A stretch of DNA of 64,000 nt from Thermohalobaculum sp039033215 (lineage in GTDB: Bacteria > Pseudomonadota > Alphaproteobacteria > Rhodobacterales > Rhodobacteraceae). This document shows positions 1 to 9,662 of the stretch, one piece after another. The stretch lies in NCBI GenBank assembly GCA_039033215.1, contig JBCCDA010000001.1:1-64000 (forward strand), given 5' to 3'. The position numbers and the translations under genes were made by a program. Below the pieces are notes generated by a model that searched no databases, was not told the origin of the DNA, and saw only the letters and a list, made by a program, of their open reading frames with translations. The stretch's first letter is position 1. Every line of letters starts with the position of its first letter.

Positions 1-1
1 G

Positions 2-388
2 ATCGCGAAGGAGCTGGAGATCCCGGTGATCGCGCTGTCGCAGCTCAGCCGGAAAGTCGAGGACAGGGAGGACAAACGTCCACAGCTCTCGGACCTGCGC
101 GAATCTGGCTCTATCGAGCAGGACGCCGACGTGGTCATGTTTGTCTACCGCGAGAGCTACTACCACGACCGCATGAAACCACCTGAGGACGATGACAAGT
201 TTCCAGACTGGCAGGCCAAGGCCGAGAAACTGCACGGGCGCGCAGAGGTCATCATCGGCAAGCAGCGCCACGGGCCAATCGGCACGGTCGATCTGCATTT
301 CGAGGACAGCTTCACCAAGTTCTCGGACCCCGTGCGTGATCGCATGGGTTACCAGCCCGGGCCGCCCGTCGACGCGGACGCATTCTAG
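2..388 (+). CDS. dnaB: Replicative DNA helicase DnaB, C-terminal part
   Basis: Only the last 128 or so residues are inside the window; the gene is cut at the left edge and reads in frame from base 2. The visible part matches the RecA-fold C-terminal domain of the hexameric replicative helicase: the strand ending in ALSQLSR, the following EDKRPQLSDLRESG segment with its Arg-rich DNA-binding loop, then EQDADVVMF and the YRES motif. The tail contains the usual GKQRHGPIG loop, where the arginine finger region lies. DnaB unwinds the fork ahead of polymerase III. It ends 14 bases before alr on the same strand, an order common in Rhodobacterales. Identification is firm; only the N-terminus is missing. 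Confidence 0.96.
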   Translation: MAKELEIPVIALSQLSRKVEDREDKRPQLSDLRESGSIEQDADVVMFVYRESYYHDRMKPPEDDDKFPDWQAKAEKLHGRAEVIIGKQRHGPIGTVDLHFEDSFTKFSDPVRDRMGYQPGPPVDADAF

Positions 389-402
389 GGGTTGAGGGCC
401 GG

Positions 403-1434
403 ATGACGACGCTCACGGCCCGTCTGACGGTCAATGAGGCGGCACTCGCCCGGAACTGGCGGGCGCTGGATGCACTGAGCGCGCCCGATTGCGAGACGGC
501 CGCGGTCGTGAAGGGCGACGGCTATGGCTGTGGTCTGACGCGTGTCGGTCAGTGTTTGGCCAGCGCAGGTGTGCGCAGTTTCTTTGTGGCGTTGCCGGAA
601 GAAGGTGTGTCACTGCGGGCTGCGTTGGGACCCGATCCGGCGATCTACATCCTCGGGGGCTATGGTCGCGATCTTGCCGACCAGTATCGCGCGTCGTCGA
701 TGCGCCCCGTGCTCAACTCGGCGGACCAGTTCCAGACCTGGTTCACTGATATTGGCGGGCCATGTGCCCTTCAGCTGGACACGGGGATGAACCGCTTGGG
801 GATGGAGGCAGATGAGGCCACGGCACTGGGTGATTTGCCCGACGCCGTCGAACTGGTGATGAGCCACATGGGCTGTGCGGATGACCCGCCTCATCCGATG
901 AACAAGGCCCAGTTGACCGAGTTCCGGCGTCTGACGGAGTCCCTGCACCAGCGTTTGTCGCTGTCCGCGACAGCGGGCACCCTGTTGAGCGCCGACTATC
1001 ACTTCGACATGGTGCGCCCGGGGATCGGGTTGTACGGGGGCTGGCCCTATGCGGAGGCGGAGCGGGTCGTGACGGTCGAGGTACCGATCATCCAGATCCG
1101 CGATCTCGCCCCCGGCGAAAGCGTCGGCTACGCCGCCACGTGGACCGCCACCCGTCCCAGCCGGATCGCAACGATCTCGGCGGGCTATGCGGATGGCCTC
1201 ATCCGGGCACTGTCGGGCGGAGCGCAAGCCTTCATCGACGGGCAGCCCGTGCCGTTCGCGGGCCGTGTGTCGATGGACCTCATCACGCTCGACGTCACCG
1301 ATTGTCCGTGTGTGCCGGGCGACATGGTCGAGCTTCTCGGCCCCAACCAGTCCATCGACGACCTTGCCGCCGCAGCCGGGACAATTGGTCACGAGATTCT
1401 GACTTCCCTTGGACGCCGCTACGCACGGCACTAG
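403..1434 (+). CDS. alr: Alanine racemase
   Basis: PLP-dependent fold type III enzyme that interconverts L- and D-alanine and supplies D-Ala for peptidoglycan. The PLP lysine is Lys37 in VVKGDGYG (family form VVKADAYG). The second catalytic residue, a Tyr from the partner subunit, is in GESVGYAATW, and the ISAGYADG strand that binds the cofactor is present. Length 343 aa is slightly short for the family (about 350-370) but complete. It starts at ATG 14 bases after dnaB and is probably co-transcribed with it. The N-terminal barrel and C-terminal beta domain are both recognisable, ending in LTSLGRRYARH. Confidence 0.95.
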   Translation: MTTLTARLTVNEAALARNWRALDALSAPDCETAAVVKGDGYGCGLTRVGQCLASAGVRSFFVALPEEGVSLRAALGPDPAIYILGGYGRDLADQYRASSMRPVLNSADQFQTWFTDIGGPCALQLDTGMNRLGMEADEATALGDLPDAVELVMSHMGCADDPPHPMNKAQLTEFRRLTESLHQRLSLSATAGTLLSADYHFDMVRPGIGLYGGWPYAEAERVVTVEVPIIQIRDLAPGESVGYAATWTATRPSRIATISAGYADGLIRALSGGAQAFIDGQPVPFAGRVSMDLITLDVTDCPCVPGDMVELLGPNQSIDDLAAAAGTIGHEILTSLGRRYARH

Positions 1435-1467
1435 CTCCTTCGAAATCGAGTGCAGGAGGTTTGTTTG

Positions 1468-2382
1468 GTGCTGTTTTGCCGGTTGACTGTGCCGATCTGT
1501 GCCCTGGGCTTGCTCGTGGGATGTGCCGAACCGTCGGCCGGATTGAACTGGTACGCAGTCACGGAAGCGCATCTGCAACAGGGCCATTTGCGCACCGACC
1601 GCGCGGTCGACGAAGGGCTGCCGCTTGTCGAGACAACTATCGCGAACTTCGAGCGTATCGCCTTCGATGTGGAAGCCGATCCGTTCTCCACAGGTACCGA
1701 CCAATCCGTCGGCACCTCGCGCATCTTGCGCCGTTGGGAACGGCCGGTTGTCTATCACGTTGTAGAACTCGATCGAAGCGAGACATCGTTCAAGCGCAGC
1801 GTCGCCGAATACATGGATCGTATTAGGGAACTCACGGGTCATCCGATCACTTTGGGAAAGCCAACGAGGGACCGCACTCCCGATGATCCATCAAGCAACC
1901 TCTTGATCGTGTATGGTCCCGACGAGCTCTTCAGGTTTCTGTCGGACATAGGCAACTTGATCGAAGGTGACGAAACTCGGCAAGGCAGTTCGCTTCGGGA
2001 CGGGCTTTCCAAGAAGATCGGCGCGTGGCGTACGGCCCCTTCGCCCTGTGCTGGAACGCTCTGGCACGTTGAGAACGAGCGCAAGGAGTTCAATGTTGGC
2101 GAGATCCTTGCGGCGTTTGTGTTCGTTCGATCTGAAATCCCGGAGCTCCTAAGGGATGTCTGCGTCGAGGAAGAGATCGCGCAACTGATGGGCCTGATGA
2201 ACGACCATCCGAAAGCAAGACCATCGATCTTCAACGACGATCAGGAGTTTGCGCTGCTGACCGACTATGATGGCATGCTCTTGCGCATTCTATACGACGA
2301 CCGCCTCAGCCCCGGGATGGGACCGGAAGAAGCGATGCCTATCGTGCGGCGTATCGCCGAGGAGCTGGCAAGCGGTTCGTGA
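1468..2382 (+). CDS. DUF2927-family lipoprotein
   Basis: A 304 aa protein of unknown function. The C-terminal half carries the pattern of DUF2927: EEEIAQLMGLMND, then SIFNDDQEFALLTDYD and LRILYDDRLSPGM. The N-terminus is a lipoprotein signal peptide with lipobox LVGC and acylated Cys19, so the protein is probably anchored in the periplasm. The start chosen is GTG 1468, nine bases after the Shine-Dalgarno sequence AGGAGG (1453-1458). TTG 1465 and GTG 1450 are in frame, but GTG 1450 would place the ribosome site inside the gene. It lies 33 bases after alr and 6 bases before mlaE. No catalytic role is known for the family, so function is left open. Confidence 0.8.
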   Translation: MLFCRLTVPICALGLLVGCAEPSAGLNWYAVTEAHLQQGHLRTDRAVDEGLPLVETTIANFERIAFDVEADPFSTGTDQSVGTSRILRRWERPVVYHVVELDRSETSFKRSVAEYMDRIRELTGHPITLGKPTRDRTPDDPSSNLLIVYGPDELFRFLSDIGNLIEGDETRQGSSLRDGLSKKIGAWRTAPSPCAGTLWHVENERKEFNVGEILAAFVFVRSEIPELLRDVCVEEEIAQLMGLMNDHPKARPSIFNDDQEFALLTDYDGMLLRILYDDRLSPGMGPEEAMPIVRRIAEELASGS

Positions 2383-2388
2383 GGTCAC

Positions 2389-3240
2389 TTGGCAGGGAAC
2401 CCGACCGCCGATATACCCGACCAGCAAATCCCTTGGGGGTCCTTCTTGGCCATTCTTTCGCAGGTGCAAATCTTCTTGGCAGCCATTGGCGCGGCGGTGC
2501 TGGGGCTCTGCCAGGCGTCGGGATCGGTGGTGCTCTTCGCGGTATCGGGTGTGACACACGTGTTCACGCCACCATGGTACTTCACCGAGTTCGGACGTCA
2601 GGTTCTGCGCATCGGCTATTTCTCGTTGCCGGTCGTGGGTCTGACAGCCCTGTTCACGGGGGGCGCGCTGGCGTTGCAGGTCTATTCTGGCGGAAGCCGC
2701 TTCAACGCCGAGGCTGTTGTGCCCAACATCGTGGCTATCGCCATGGTGCGGGAACTGGGACCCGTTCTTGGTGGGTTGATGGTGGCGGGCAGGGTCTCGG
2801 CGTCGATTGCTGCCGAGCTTGGAACCATGCGCGTCACCGAACAGATCGACGCACTGACGACGCTTTCGACCAACCCGATCAAGTACCTCGTCGCACCCCG
2901 GTTGCTCGCCGCGACCATCGTGATGCCCATACTGGCCTTCGTCGGCGACATTATCGGCATTCTCGGAGGTTTCCTGGTGGGCGTCGCGCGGCTGGACTTC
3001 GCGCCGGGCACGTATCTGAATGCGACCTGGGACTTCCTGACGGTTGGTGACGTTGTCTCTGGCCTGATCAAGGCCGCGGTGTTCGGCTTCATCATCGCGC
3101 TGATGGGCTGCTACCAGGGCTATCATTCGGGCCGCGGCGCCCAGGGCGTGGGACGCGCCACCACCAACGCGGTTGTCACGGCATCGATCCTGATCCTGGC
3201 ATCGAACTACGTCCTGACAGAAGCCCTGTTCAGCACATGA
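2389..3240 (+). CDS. mlaE: MlaE-family ABC transporter permease
   Basis: Inner-membrane permease of the Mla/MCE type, which moves phospholipids between inner and outer membrane together with MlaF and MCE-domain proteins. Typical features are a run of about five to six hydrophobic segments, the REIGPVL-like motif as VRELGPVLGGLMVAGR, and AAELGTMRVTEQIDAL, the conserved cytoplasmic coupling helix that contacts the ATPase. The start is TTG 2389, six bases after the preceding stop; a later TTG near 2446 is possible because the first 19 residues are not conserved in kind. The stop overlaps the mlaF start by 4 bases (ATGA), so the two are translationally coupled. No MlaD, MlaC or MlaA gene is adjacent. 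Confidence 0.92.
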   Translation: MAGNPTADIPDQQIPWGSFLAILSQVQIFLAAIGAAVLGLCQASGSVVLFAVSGVTHVFTPPWYFTEFGRQVLRIGYFSLPVVGLTALFTGGALALQVYSGGSRFNAEAVVPNIVAIAMVRELGPVLGGLMVAGRVSASIAAELGTMRVTEQIDALTTLSTNPIKYLVAPRLLAATIVMPILAFVGDIIGILGGFLVGVARLDFAPGTYLNATWDFLTVGDVVSGLIKAAVFGFIIALMGCYQGYHSGRGAQGVGRATTNAVVTASILILASNYVLTEALFST

Positions 3241-3995
3241 CGCCAAAGATCGAGATGACGGGTGTCGTGAAGTCTTTCGGCGCAAACCACGTGCTGCGGG
3301 GCCTCGACCTTGCGGTGGGTGCGGGTCAGTCCACCGTGATCATCGGCGGCTCGGGCACTGGCAAGTCGGTCGCCCTGAAGTGCGTCCTGGGCATCATTTC
3401 TCCGGATGGGGGTGCGATCCGCGTCGATGGTGACGATGTGGCACGCAAGCGGGGGCGCGAGCGCGAGCGCCTGCTCGACAAGTTTGGGATGCTGTTTCAG
3501 GGGGGCGCGCTTTTTGACAGCTTGCCCGTCTGGCAGAACGTTGCTTTTCGCCTGCTGCAGCGGCCCTCAAAGCGTGAGAACGCGCGCGAGGTCGCCATCG
3601 AGAAGCTGCGCCGCGTGGGTCTGACGCCGGAGACAGCGGATCTGTTTCCCGCCGAGCTGTCGGGCGGCATGCAAAAGCGCGTTGGGCTTGCTCGCGCCAT
3701 TGCCGCCGAGCCCGAGATCATCTTCTTCGATGAACCGACCACCGGTCTCGATCCCATCATGGCCGATGTGATCAACGACCTCATCCGCGAGATCGTCGTC
3801 GAGATGGGAGCGACCGCTCTCACCATCACCCACGATATGACCAGCGTGCGCAAGATCGCGGACAGGGTCGCCATGCTGCATGATGGTGTGATTCAGTGGG
3901 AGGGACCTGTCACCGACATCGATACGACCGAGAATGCGTATGTCCACCAGTTCGTGAACGGACTTCCGGAGGGCCCGATCGCCGCTATTCGCTGA
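3237..3995 (+). CDS. mlaF: MlaF-family ABC transporter ATP-binding protein
   Basis: ATPase partner of the MlaE permease just upstream. The 252 aa protein has Walker A IIGGSGTGKS (around residue 40), the Q-loop at MLFQGGALFDSL, which is characteristic of MCE-system ATPases, the signature LSGGMQKRVGLARA, and Walker B IIFFDEPTTGLDP followed by the H-loop THDM. It overlaps mlaE by 4 bases. It is the last gene of this run: the next 354 bases have no gene on this strand. Substrate (phospholipid) is inferred from the family. Confidence 0.94.
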   Translation: MTPKIEMTGVVKSFGANHVLRGLDLAVGAGQSTVIIGGSGTGKSVALKCVLGIISPDGGAIRVDGDDVARKRGRERERLLDKFGMLFQGGALFDSLPVWQNVAFRLLQRPSKRENAREVAIEKLRRVGLTPETADLFPAELSGGMQKRVGLARAIAAEPEIIFFDEPTTGLDPIMADVINDLIREIVVEMGATALTITHDMTSVRKIADRVAMLHDGVIQWEGPVTDIDTTENAYVHQFVNGLPEGPIAAIR

Positions 3996-4033
3996 GCATT
4001 TTTGTTCGCACCGGAGCCGCGATTAACGAACGT

Positions 4034-4047
4034 GTAACATCTGTTAC
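4034..4047. promoter_or_regulatory. 14-bp palindrome in the gap after mlaF
   Basis: Inverted repeat GTAACA-TC-TGTTAC, perfect over 6+6 bases. It sits in the 354-base gap (3996-4349) between mlaF and the PqiA-like gene, 303 bases before the latter. It looks like a dimer-binding operator, but no regulator is assigned. Apart from this and the hairpin next to it, I see no convincing gene or RNA in the gap. Confidence 0.3.
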
Positions 4048-4053
4048 TGCACC

Positions 4054-4090
4054 ATCGTGTCACCGGCAGCAAACTGCCCGCTGACACGAT
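4054..4090. other. Long inverted repeat (hairpin) after mlaF
   Basis: Arms ATCGTGTCA (4054-4062) and TGACACGAT (4082-4090) are perfectly complementary, and the interior CCGGCAG / CTGCCC extends the stem with one bulge around a CAAA loop. On the plus strand it is followed by AAAA rather than T residues, so it is not a standard intrinsic terminator. It may still slow or end transcription from mlaF, or act as an mRNA end structure. Confidence 0.45.
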
Positions 4091-4349
4091 AAAACGGGTA
4101 CGTAAGAGATGTCCGGAACAAGACAGGAAACCGCGGCCTGGCCAGATCCCGAGAGCACGGATCAGGGCTCGAACAGGCTCGTAGTGCACCAAAGGCAGCG
4201 CCAGTTGGATCAGTCCCAGGATCAACTTGGCCCAAAGTTTGCCGAACCGCTGGCCTTCTATTTCCACGACGTGGACCGCTGAGGATCGCGGCTGTGGACA
4301 TGCGCCGACGCCACCCATAACTGTTGCTGATCCTTGCGAGGACCGGCGC

Positions 4350-4802
4350 ATGGCCCTGTTGCGGACCACCAACCTTCTGCTCTTGATGCTCTACCCCGCC
4401 GCGTGGCTGGCCCCTCTGGCCGAGGCTGGGGTTGTCTCTTGGTGGTCCGGTGAGGACATCACCATCGCCCGAGGTGTCTGGGATCTGTGGGCGGTCGACC
4501 GGGCACTCTCGATCCTGGTCGCGCTTTTCGCTGTTGTCATCCCCTACGCCAAGACGCTGATGCTGTCCGCGGTGCATTTCGGTTGGTTGGGCGCATCCGC
4601 GATCCCGATCATCGAGAGGATCGGCAAGCTCTCGATGGCCGATGTCTTTCTCGTTGCGCTCTACATCGTGATCGTCAAGGGCGTAGGCTTCGGACATGTC
4701 GAGACTGCGTGGGGGCTCTGGCTGTTCACCGGCTGTGTGCTCACGTCGATTTGGGTCGCCTGGGCGACCCGGGGCCGCCTGCGTGCCCACGAGCTCCCCT
4801 GA
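4350..4802 (+). CDS. PqiA-like (paraquat-inducible protein A) membrane protein
   Basis: A 150 aa inner-membrane protein with four hydrophobic segments, resembling one PqiA domain: LLLLMLYPAAWLAPLAEAG at the N-terminus, the WDLWAVDRALSILVALFAVVIPYAK region, then IIERIGKLSMADVFLVALYIV, which is the most recognisable PqiA signature. PqiA proteins work with MCE-domain proteins in envelope lipid homeostasis, which fits the nearby mlaEF. This single-domain form lacks the zinc-ribbon and the second half seen in E. coli PqiA. The start ATG 4350 follows a GCGAGGA ribosome site; the reading frame stays open upstream to 4227, but that part has no hydrophobic or family character. Confidence 0.8.
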   Translation: MALLRTTNLLLLMLYPAAWLAPLAEAGVVSWWSGEDITIARGVWDLWAVDRALSILVALFAVVIPYAKTLMLSAVHFGWLGASAIPIIERIGKLSMADVFLVALYIVIVKGVGFGHVETAWGLWLFTGCVLTSIWVAWATRGRLRAHELP

Positions 4803-4914
4803 AACCCATCCCGTCAGGCCACCCCCGCGCTGACAGCCATGCACCGAAAACGGGCGCGCATTGTCGGGATTTGCGCTAAGCCACCGCGAACCGGCAGCGC
4901 GACGCGGAGGCGAG

Positions 4915-5238
4915 ATGGATTCGGTGATTTTCGTCGTTGGCCTGTTCTCGGGCATCGGCGTGTTCCTCTCGACCATGTACGCGCTCAGTCGGGTCGTCAC
5001 GTTCGAGGCGAAGGGCAAGATGGCCAACGCCGCCGTCTTTGCTTCGATCATGGCGATCATGACCGCGCTCTTCTTCTTTCAGTCCGTGCCAATGGCCCGC
5101 GTACTGGCGGTTCCGGCACTTCTGGCCGGGCTCTGGTCCGTCTGGACCGAGGAGCGATGGTTCAAGATCTTCCCGATTCTCGTGATCCTCTTTGCGACGG
5201 TCGTCCTTCTCGGGTATGTGGCCGCGTATCCGACCTGA
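4915..5238 (+). CDS. Small membrane protein of unknown function
   Basis: A 107 aa protein with four predicted transmembrane stretches: SVIFVVGLFSGIGVFLSTM, ANAAVFASIMAIMTALFFF, VLAVPALLAGLWSV, and IFPILVILFATVVLLGYVA. ATG 4915 is preceded by GGAGGCGAG, a good ribosome site, so the upstream in-frame extension to 4861 is discarded. It ends 15 bases before radA and is probably co-transcribed with it. I do not recognise a family. Candidate roles are limited to an integral membrane protein; nothing links it to RadA function. Confidence 0.7.
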   Translation: MDSVIFVVGLFSGIGVFLSTMYALSRVVTFEAKGKMANAAVFASIMAIMTALFFFQSVPMARVLAVPALLAGLWSVWTEERWFKIFPILVILFATVVLLGYVAAYPT

Positions 5239-5253
5239 CCCTGCCGGGAGAGC

Positions 5254-6621
<1,368 letters not shown>

Positions 6622-6643
6622 GTCCGGTGCCGAGGGGGAAGTA

Positions 6644-7237
6644 ATGAGTTTTACCTATGTCGATGCGGGCGTCGCGGTGGTCGTCTTCCTTTCCGCTGTG
6701 CTGGCGTGGAACCGGGGTTTCACGCGCGAGGCCTTCGCGATCGGCGGTTGGATCCTGGCCACCCTGGCGGCCTTCTTCTTTGCCCCCAAGCTCGAGCCTT
6801 TGATGCGGGAACTGCCGGTGGTTGGTCCGCAACTGGCAAAATCCTGCGTGATCTCGATGATCGCGGCCTTTGCCGTAATCGTGGCATTGTCGCTTCTGGT
6901 GCTGGCGGTTTTCACGCCCATCTTCGCCTCTGCGGTGCTGGAATCTGCGCTGGGTCCTGTCGACCGCGCGCTCGGGCTCCTGTTCGGTGTGGCCCGGGGC
7001 GTGCTGCTGCTGGCCGTCGCCTATCTCATATACAGCAGCCTATCGGGTGACGAGATCATCCCGGCGCTTGAGCAGGCCGCGACGAAGCCGATGTTCGACG
7101 AGGCAGCGGCCCTGCTGGCGCAGTACAAGCCCGAGCAGATGCCGGATTGGTTCTCGGGACGGATCGATGCGCTGATGGCCCCGTGCCAGGAGGTTCCGGC
7201 AGGCGACGCAGCAACCCCACCCGCCGCGCAGAACTGA
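6644..7237 (+). CDS. cvpA: CvpA family (colicin V production) membrane protein
   Basis: A 197 aa integral membrane protein with four hydrophobic segments in the first 150 residues. MSFTYVDAGVAVVVFLSAVLAWNRGFTREAF is the family's hallmark start, in which a helix with conserved Gly and Phe residues (RGFTRE) follows the first membrane span. CvpA is linked to envelope integrity and bile or colicin tolerance and commonly sits next to purF, as here (purF follows after one oppositely oriented gene). The C-terminal 50 residues are hydrophilic and variable. The ribosome site GGGGAAGTA lies just before ATG 6644. Confidence 0.9.
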   Translation: MSFTYVDAGVAVVVFLSAVLAWNRGFTREAFAIGGWILATLAAFFFAPKLEPLMRELPVVGPQLAKSCVISMIAAFAVIVALSLLVLAVFTPIFASAVLESALGPVDRALGLLFGVARGVLLLAVAYLIYSSLSGDEIIPALEQAATKPMFDEAAALLAQYKPEQMPDWFSGRIDALMAPCQEVPAGDAATPPAAQN

Positions 7238-7256
7238 GCGTCGCCGCAGTCCGGCG

Positions 7257-7910
7257 TCAGCGACCGGACTTTTCCCAAAGCAGCGTTCGGCTCTTCCAGA
7301 CTGCCAGCAGATATCTGTCGGCGACTGAGTTGTAGAGCGCATAGACCGTTTCCTCCGCGAGATCACCGCGGCGGTGGTCCACACTTCGCCGTGTCGCGTT
7401 GCGCAGGCGCCATTGGTAGATGTCGGGATTGGCACGCAGCGGATGGAACCGTGACTGCCGCTGCCATGCCAGATGATATTCCGACGCGCGCTTGCGGTAG
7501 ACAAGATATCCCGGCCCACGACCGAAGCGGCCGAACTCCATCGCGAGCGGTTCGTCCTGCGTCAGAAAGTTGCTGTCGGGCGCCCGGTCTCCGGCATTCG
7601 CGTCCTCGAGAAGGCGCGAGAAGCGAACCTGTGCGCTACCCTGCGAGCGATTGTCCCCACTCCGCGAGATCCAGCCCCAGGTGATGCCTGCGAGACGCGC
7701 ATCCTTACCGTCATGGCGGAACTGCGCGACCATTTCGGCGTTGGCCAGGCGGTAATAGACCCCTGATTTCAGCTTCTGGGGCGTCTGCCCGGTCTCACGA
7801 TAGATGAACCATTGTTTTAGCGGGTTTTCCGCCGCGTCTGCCGGCAGGGCGGACAGGGCCAGCGCCATACCCCCGATCTGAAGGCATGCGTTTCGTCGTG
7901 TCACAGTCAT
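7257..7910 (-). CDS. Secreted protein of unknown function (Tat-like signal)
   Basis: A 217 aa protein that I do not assign to a family. Its first residues, MTVTRRNACLQIGGMALAL and then SALPADA, form a signal peptide with a twin-arginine pair, so periplasmic export through Tat is plausible, although the pair is not followed by the usual F-L. The mature part has many basic and aromatic residues (YLVYRKRASEYHLAWQRQSR). ATG 7910 is the likely start; the frame is open far upstream on this strand only because it runs antisense to purF. It is convergent with cvpA (20 bases between stops) and divergent from purF. Confidence 0.55.
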   Translation of the reverse strand: MTVTRRNACLQIGGMALALSALPADAAENPLKQWFIYRETGQTPQKLKSGVYYRLANAEMVAQFRHDGKDARLAGITWGWISRSGDNRSQGSAQVRFSRLLEDANAGDRAPDSNFLTQDEPLAMEFGRFGRGPGYLVYRKRASEYHLAWQRQSRFHPLRANPDIYQWRLRNATRRSVDHRRGDLAEETVYALYNSVADRYLLAVWKSRTLLWEKSGR

Positions 7911-8044
7911 TGGATTTCCCCCGTCTCCGTCGCAGCTCTCCCCAGAGCCGAACCCAAAGTGTAGCACACACGCGCCAATACCCATCATCCGGTGGAACCC
8001 GTTTGTCACACCTATTTTCTTGACGGATTGGTGACACGCGTCGG

Positions 8045-8073
8045 GTGACCTATGTCCCTGCACGGGGTATAGT
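8045..8073 (+). promoter_or_regulatory. Candidate sigma-70 promoter for purF
   Basis: GTGACC (8045-8050) and TATAGT (8068-8073) are separated by exactly 17 bases and end 33 bases before the purF ATG. They match the housekeeping -35/-10 pattern at 4 of 6 and 5 of 6 positions. The 195-base divergent gap also contains a spaced repeat TGTCAC (8004-8009) / GTGACA (8031-8036) just upstream. That repeat could be an operator, but no regulator can be named. Confidence 0.5.
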
Positions 8074-8105
8074 CCGCCCCGACTCGCGGGACAGGTGGAG
8101 CCGAC

Positions 8106-9623
8106 ATGCAGGACCCTGAAACCGGCTTTTGGCCGGCGGACCCCTTCGACGACGACAAGCTCAAGGAAGAATGCGGCGTGTTCGGTGTCTACGGCATCGA
8201 AGATGCGGCTAAATTCGTGGCGCTTGGGCTTCATGCGCTCCAGCACCGGGGACAGGAGGCGGCCGGGATCGTGTCCTATGGTGCCCGAGCCGAGGGCGTC
8301 GACAGCTCCGAGGAAGGCGACGAGACCTCGACGGACTTCAACGTCATCCGACGAATCGGGCATGTCCGCGACAACTTCACGAAACCCTCGGTCATGGCGC
8401 TGCTGCCGGGGCATGTCTCGATGGGCCACACACGCTACTCGACGGCCGGGAGCAAGGGGCAGACGGCGTTGCGTGACGTGCAACCGCTCTATGCCGAGTT
8501 CTCGATGGGCGGCTGCGCGGTGGCCCACAACGGCAACCTGACCAATGCGAACGTACTTCGCAGGCAACTGCAGGAACGTGGCTCGATCTTCCAGTCTTCC
8601 TCGGACACCGAGTGCATCGTTCATCTGATGGCCCGATCCATCCAGAAGAACATCCCCGAGCGCATGAAGGATGCTCTGCGCATGGTCGAGGGGGCGTTCT
8701 CCGTGATTGCAATGACGCGGACCAAGCTGATCGGTGTCCGTGACCCGATGGGCGTGCGCCCGCTGATGCTAGGGCGTCTCGGCGGCGGCTGGATCCTGTC
8801 GTCCGAGACCTGCGCGCTGGATATCATCGGGGCCGAGTTTGTCCGCGAGATCGAGCCGGGCGAGATGGTCATCATCAATCAGGGCGGTGTGCAATCCTCG
8901 CGTCCCTTCGACGAAGCTGAAAGCCGGTTCTGCGTCTTTGAATACGTCTACTTCTCGCGCCCCGACAGCGTGATCGGTGGCCTCAGCGTCTACGAGGCGC
9001 GCCGTCGCATCGGCGAGGAACTGGCCCGCGAAGCGCCGGTGGAGGCTGATATCGTGTGCCCGGTCCCCGATTCCGGCACCCCGGCCGCCATCGGCTACGC
9101 CCAGGCTTCGGGTATTCCGTATGCCATGGGGATTGTCCGCAACGCCTATGTCGGGCGCACGTTCATCGAGCCCAGCCAGCATATCCGCGACATGGGCGTG
9201 CGGCTGAAGCTGAACGTGAACCGCGCGATCGTCGAGGGAAAACGCGTGATCCTGGTCGACGACAGCGTGGTACGCGGCACCACTTCGATGAAGATCAAGG
9301 AGATGATCCTCGAGGCCGGTGCGAAGGAGGTTCACTTCCGCATCGCGAGTCCCCCGACCAAATGGTCGTGCTTCTATGGCGTTGATACGCCCGAGCGGGA
9401 GAAGCTGCTCGCCGCCCGCATGACCCAGGATCAAATGCGCGATCATCTGGGTGTCGATTCGTTGCGGTTCATCTCGCTCGATGGCCTCTACCGCGCGTGC
9501 GGGTTCCCAGCTGGTCGTAACACCGCGAGACCGCAGTTCTGCGATGCCTGTTTCTCGGGCGACTATCCGATCGCTCCGTCAGACGCCCAGGCCCGCGGTG
9601 AGCTTGAAGCCGTCAACGCCTGA
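8106..9623 (+). CDS. purF: Amidophosphoribosyltransferase
   Basis: First committed enzyme of purine synthesis: PRPP + glutamine to phosphoribosylamine. The 505 aa protein has an N-terminal propeptide ending before Cys23 in KEECGVFGVYG, the nucleophile of the Ntn-type glutaminase domain, followed by HRGQEAAGI and the HNGNL motif. The C-terminal phosphoribosyltransferase domain has the PRPP loop VILVDDSVVRGTTS. The 22-residue propeptide and cysteines in the C-terminal half (PPTKWSCF, CDACFSGDY) resemble the Bacillus-type enzyme, which carries an iron-sulfur cluster. The start ATG 8106 follows AGGTGGAGCC. Confidence 0.97.
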   Translation: MQDPETGFWPADPFDDDKLKEECGVFGVYGIEDAAKFVALGLHALQHRGQEAAGIVSYGARAEGVDSSEEGDETSTDFNVIRRIGHVRDNFTKPSVMALLPGHVSMGHTRYSTAGSKGQTALRDVQPLYAEFSMGGCAVAHNGNLTNANVLRRQLQERGSIFQSSSDTECIVHLMARSIQKNIPERMKDALRMVEGAFSVIAMTRTKLIGVRDPMGVRPLMLGRLGGGWILSSETCALDIIGAEFVREIEPGEMVIINQGGVQSSRPFDEAESRFCVFEYVYFSRPDSVIGGLSVYEARRRIGEELAREAPVEADIVCPVPDSGTPAAIGYAQASGIPYAMGIVRNAYVGRTFIEPSQHIRDMGVRLKLNVNRAIVEGKRVILVDDSVVRGTTSMKIKEMILEAGAKEVHFRIASPPTKWSCFYGVDTPEREKLLAARMTQDQMRDHLGVDSLRFISLDGLYRACGFPAGRNTARPQFCDACFSGDYPIAPSDAQARGELEAVNA

Positions 9624-9662
9624 GCACTGGCCTTCGCGGTATTGGACCGCTATCCGAACGCC

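Noticed and set aside
3893..4372. Minus-strand frame across the 3996-4349 gap with a hydrophobic stretch
   Set aside because: It overlaps the mlaF end and the PqiA-like start, has no ribosome site, and only about 45 residues look protein-like. I could not name a family, so it is not called a gene or pseudogene.
7911..8624. N-terminal extension of the Tat-like exported protein into the purF region
   Set aside because: The extension is antisense to purF. A signal peptide begins at ATG 7910, which is the sensible start.
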